Source: an uncultured Lachnospiraceae bacterium
Lineage (GTDB): Bacteria > Bacillota > Clostridia > Lachnospirales > Lachnospiraceae
Reading direction: 5' to 3'
DNA: 64,000 nucleotides
Assembly (NCBI GenBank): GCA_910585205.1
Contig: CAJUCC010000065.1
Span: forward strand, 1-64,000
Below, piece by piece: positions 62,863-64,000 of the stretch. The position numbers and the translations under genes were made by a program. The stretch's first letter is position 1. Every line of letters begins with the position of its first letter. The notes beneath the pieces are model-generated. The model made no database searches. It was not told the origin of the DNA and saw only the letters and a list, made by a program, of their open reading frames with translations.

Positions 62863-63768
62863 ATGCGTTTGATACAGGGAACGGCGGACTTTATGCTGGA
62901 TCAGGCATGTGCTGCCGCCATCGGAAAGTTTGACGGCATACATAGAGGCCACCAGGAATTGCTGGCGCGCATTCTGAAGGAAAAGCAGTATCCGGCCGCC
63001 GTCTTTACGTTTGATCCGCCGCCGGCAGTATTTTTCGGGAGTGGGACGGGCGGACGGGAGCTGACAACGAGAGCGGAAAAGCGCCGGATATTTGAAAAGA
63101 TCGGTGTGGATATTCTGATTGAATTTCCGCTGAACAACGGGACGGCAGCCACGCCGCCGGCGGATTTTGTGCGGGAGATTCTCGTAAAGCGGATGAAAAC
63201 GGCACTGGTGGTGGCGGGAACGGATGTGACGTTCGGCGCGGGCGGCCGCGGCGACAGCGCGCTGCTGGCACGGTACGGGGAAAAACTCGGCTATCGGGTG
63301 GAGATTATCGACAAGGTTTGTGCGGACGGCCGGGAGATCAGTTCCAGCCGGATCCGGGAGGCGCTGCAGGCGGGGCAGATGGAAGCGGTGCATGCGCTGA
63401 TCGGGTATCCGTACAGTGTCACGGGAACCGTGGTGCAAGGCAGGCAGCTTGGCAGAACGCTCGGCATGCCTACGGTCAATCTGCTGCCGCCGGCGGATAA
63501 ACTGCTGCCGCCCTGCGGCGTTTATTTTTCGTATGTATCCTGGCGGGGAAGACATTATAAGAGCATCAGCAATGTGGGGTACAAACCGACGGTCAGCGAC
63601 CGGCGGGTAATGGGGGTGGAAACCTATCTGTATGATTTCGATGAAGATATTTACGGCATGGAAATCACGGTGAATCTGCTGAAATTCAAACGTCCGGAAA
63701 TGAAATTTGATTCCGTACAACAGCTTATGGCCCAGATGCAGAGAGACATTGCAGAGGGGAAACGGTAA
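62863..63768 (+). CDS. ribF: Bifunctional riboflavin kinase/FAD synthetase
   Basis: 301 aa. The nucleotidyltransferase half has IGKFDGIHRGHQELL and AGTDVTFGAGGRGD, then SSSRIREALQAG. The kinase half starts about 180: RQLGRTLGMPTVNLLPP, NVGYKPTVSDRRVMGVETYLYDF. It makes FMN and FAD from riboflavin. GAGGGAGAG is the ribosome site. It ends the translation operon as in many Firmicutes. Confidence 0.95.
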   Translation: MRLIQGTADFMLDQACAAAIGKFDGIHRGHQELLARILKEKQYPAAVFTFDPPPAVFFGSGTGGRELTTRAEKRRIFEKIGVDILIEFPLNNGTAATPPADFVREILVKRMKTALVVAGTDVTFGAGGRGDSALLARYGEKLGYRVEIIDKVCADGREISSSRIREALQAGQMEAVHALIGYPYSVTGTVVQGRQLGRTLGMPTVNLLPPADKLLPPCGVYFSYVSWRGRHYKSISNVGYKPTVSDRRVMGVETYLYDFDEDIYGMEITVNLLKFKRPEMKFDSVQQLMAQMQRDIAEGKR

Positions 63769-63776
63769 ATTGGTAC

Positions 63777-63805
63777 TTGTAGTTTTGGACGGTATCACTT
63801 ACAAT
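63777..63805 (+). promoter_or_regulatory. Candidate promoter of the Na/Pi transporter gene
   Basis: TTGTAG (63777-63782) and TACAAT (63800-63805) with a 17-bp spacer, 46 bases before the ATG. The -35 is weak. Confidence 0.4.
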
Positions 63806-63851
63806 AAGATTGTGGAATTTTCAAAGGATAAAAGATGAGAGGGCACACAGG

Positions 63852-64000
63852 ATGAATGCTTCGGTATTATTGTCAATGGCAGGCGGACTCGGCCTGTTTC
63901 TGTTCGGTATGAAACTGATGAGTGAGGGAATTGAAAAGGCCGCCGGCGCCAAACTGCGCGGTATTCTTGAATTTTTCACGACGAATCGTTTTACAGGTAT
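63852..64000 (+). CDS. Na/Pi cotransporter family protein (N-terminal part, cut by window end)
   Basis: 49 codons up to the window edge. The frame reads MNASVLLSMAGGLGLFLFGMKLMSEGIEKAAG-like sequence and then KLRGILEFFTTNRFTG, the first helix pair of the PF02690 Na+/phosphate cotransporter family. Members usually have about 540-600 aa with a PhoU-like C-terminal domain, which cannot be checked here. GAGAGGG upstream is a modest ribosome site. Confidence 0.8.
   Translation, partial: MNASVLLSMAGGLGLFLFGMKLMSEGIEKAAGAKLRGILEFFTTNRFTG

Overview
The window looks like the chromosome of an anaerobic Gram-positive gut bacterium of the Clostridia, most likely Lachnospiraceae. The evidence is the PolC-type replicative polymerase, the frr-uppS-cdsA-dxr-rseP-ispG-polC order, the rimP-nusA-ylxR-ylxQ-infB-rbfA-nrnA-truB-ribF order, a pair of DUF6033-like proteins, a FeoA-FeoA-FeoB cluster with its Cys-rich partner, and strong AGGAGG ribosome sites. 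Most of the window has moderate GC. The first gene is clearly more AT-rich. No IS element, integrase or CRISPR array was seen.

Region 1 (1-6.6 kb) is accessory in character. A tRNA-Met(CAU) is followed by an AT-rich 925-aa protein. I read it as a stand-alone double-psi beta-barrel RNA polymerase-like enzyme, related to eukaryotic-type RNA-dependent RNA polymerases and phage YonO, with a D-x-D-x-D catalytic motif. It is the most interesting gene here. A MerR regulator with a textbook 19-bp-spacer promoter and a C-terminally truncated short-chain dehydrogenase follow, then a GrpB-family protein, an ECF sigma factor and a DUF2461 protein.

Region 2 (6.7-23.5 kb) holds a secreted CAP/SCP protein, a HAD phosphatase with a GNAT acetyltransferase, and a three-gene operon with two DUF6033-like paralogues behind a sigma-D (FliA)-like promoter. 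An iron/redox block comes next: superoxide dismutase, a short DtxR-type regulator, feoA-feoA-feoB and a Cys-rich FeoB partner, with two matching palindromic operators. A MarR-controlled RND efflux pair and a Cache-domain chemoreceptor close the region.

Region 3 (23.5-39.7 kb) is core growth machinery: a polysaccharide deacetylase, a bactofilin with a very long acidic arm, pyrH, frr, and the isoprenoid/phospholipid operon uppS-cdsA-dxr-rseP-ispG, then polC. A PP2C phosphatase and a membrane Ser/Thr kinase sit between rseP and ispG. A tRNA-Glu(CUC) ends the block.

Region 4 (39.9-55.3 kb) is a signalling island: two response regulators with HD-GYP outputs (the second with a broken HD motif), a PAS-like histidine kinase, CheR, CheB, CheY, CheA, CheW, a chemoreceptor with almost no extracellular domain, a free Hpt protein and a large hybrid kinase. 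No flagellar gene is present. It is followed by a MotA/TolQ-type and a MotB/OmpA-type pair resembling Zorya ZorA/ZorB, but with no ZorC/D/E effector.

Region 5 (55.3-64 kb) is the translation operon rimP-nusA-ylxR-ylxQ-infB-rbfA-nrnA-truB-ribF, then the start of a Na/phosphate cotransporter. The leader of rimP and the leader of the MotA-like gene carry hairpins with identical 11-nt arms, which suggests shared attenuation control.
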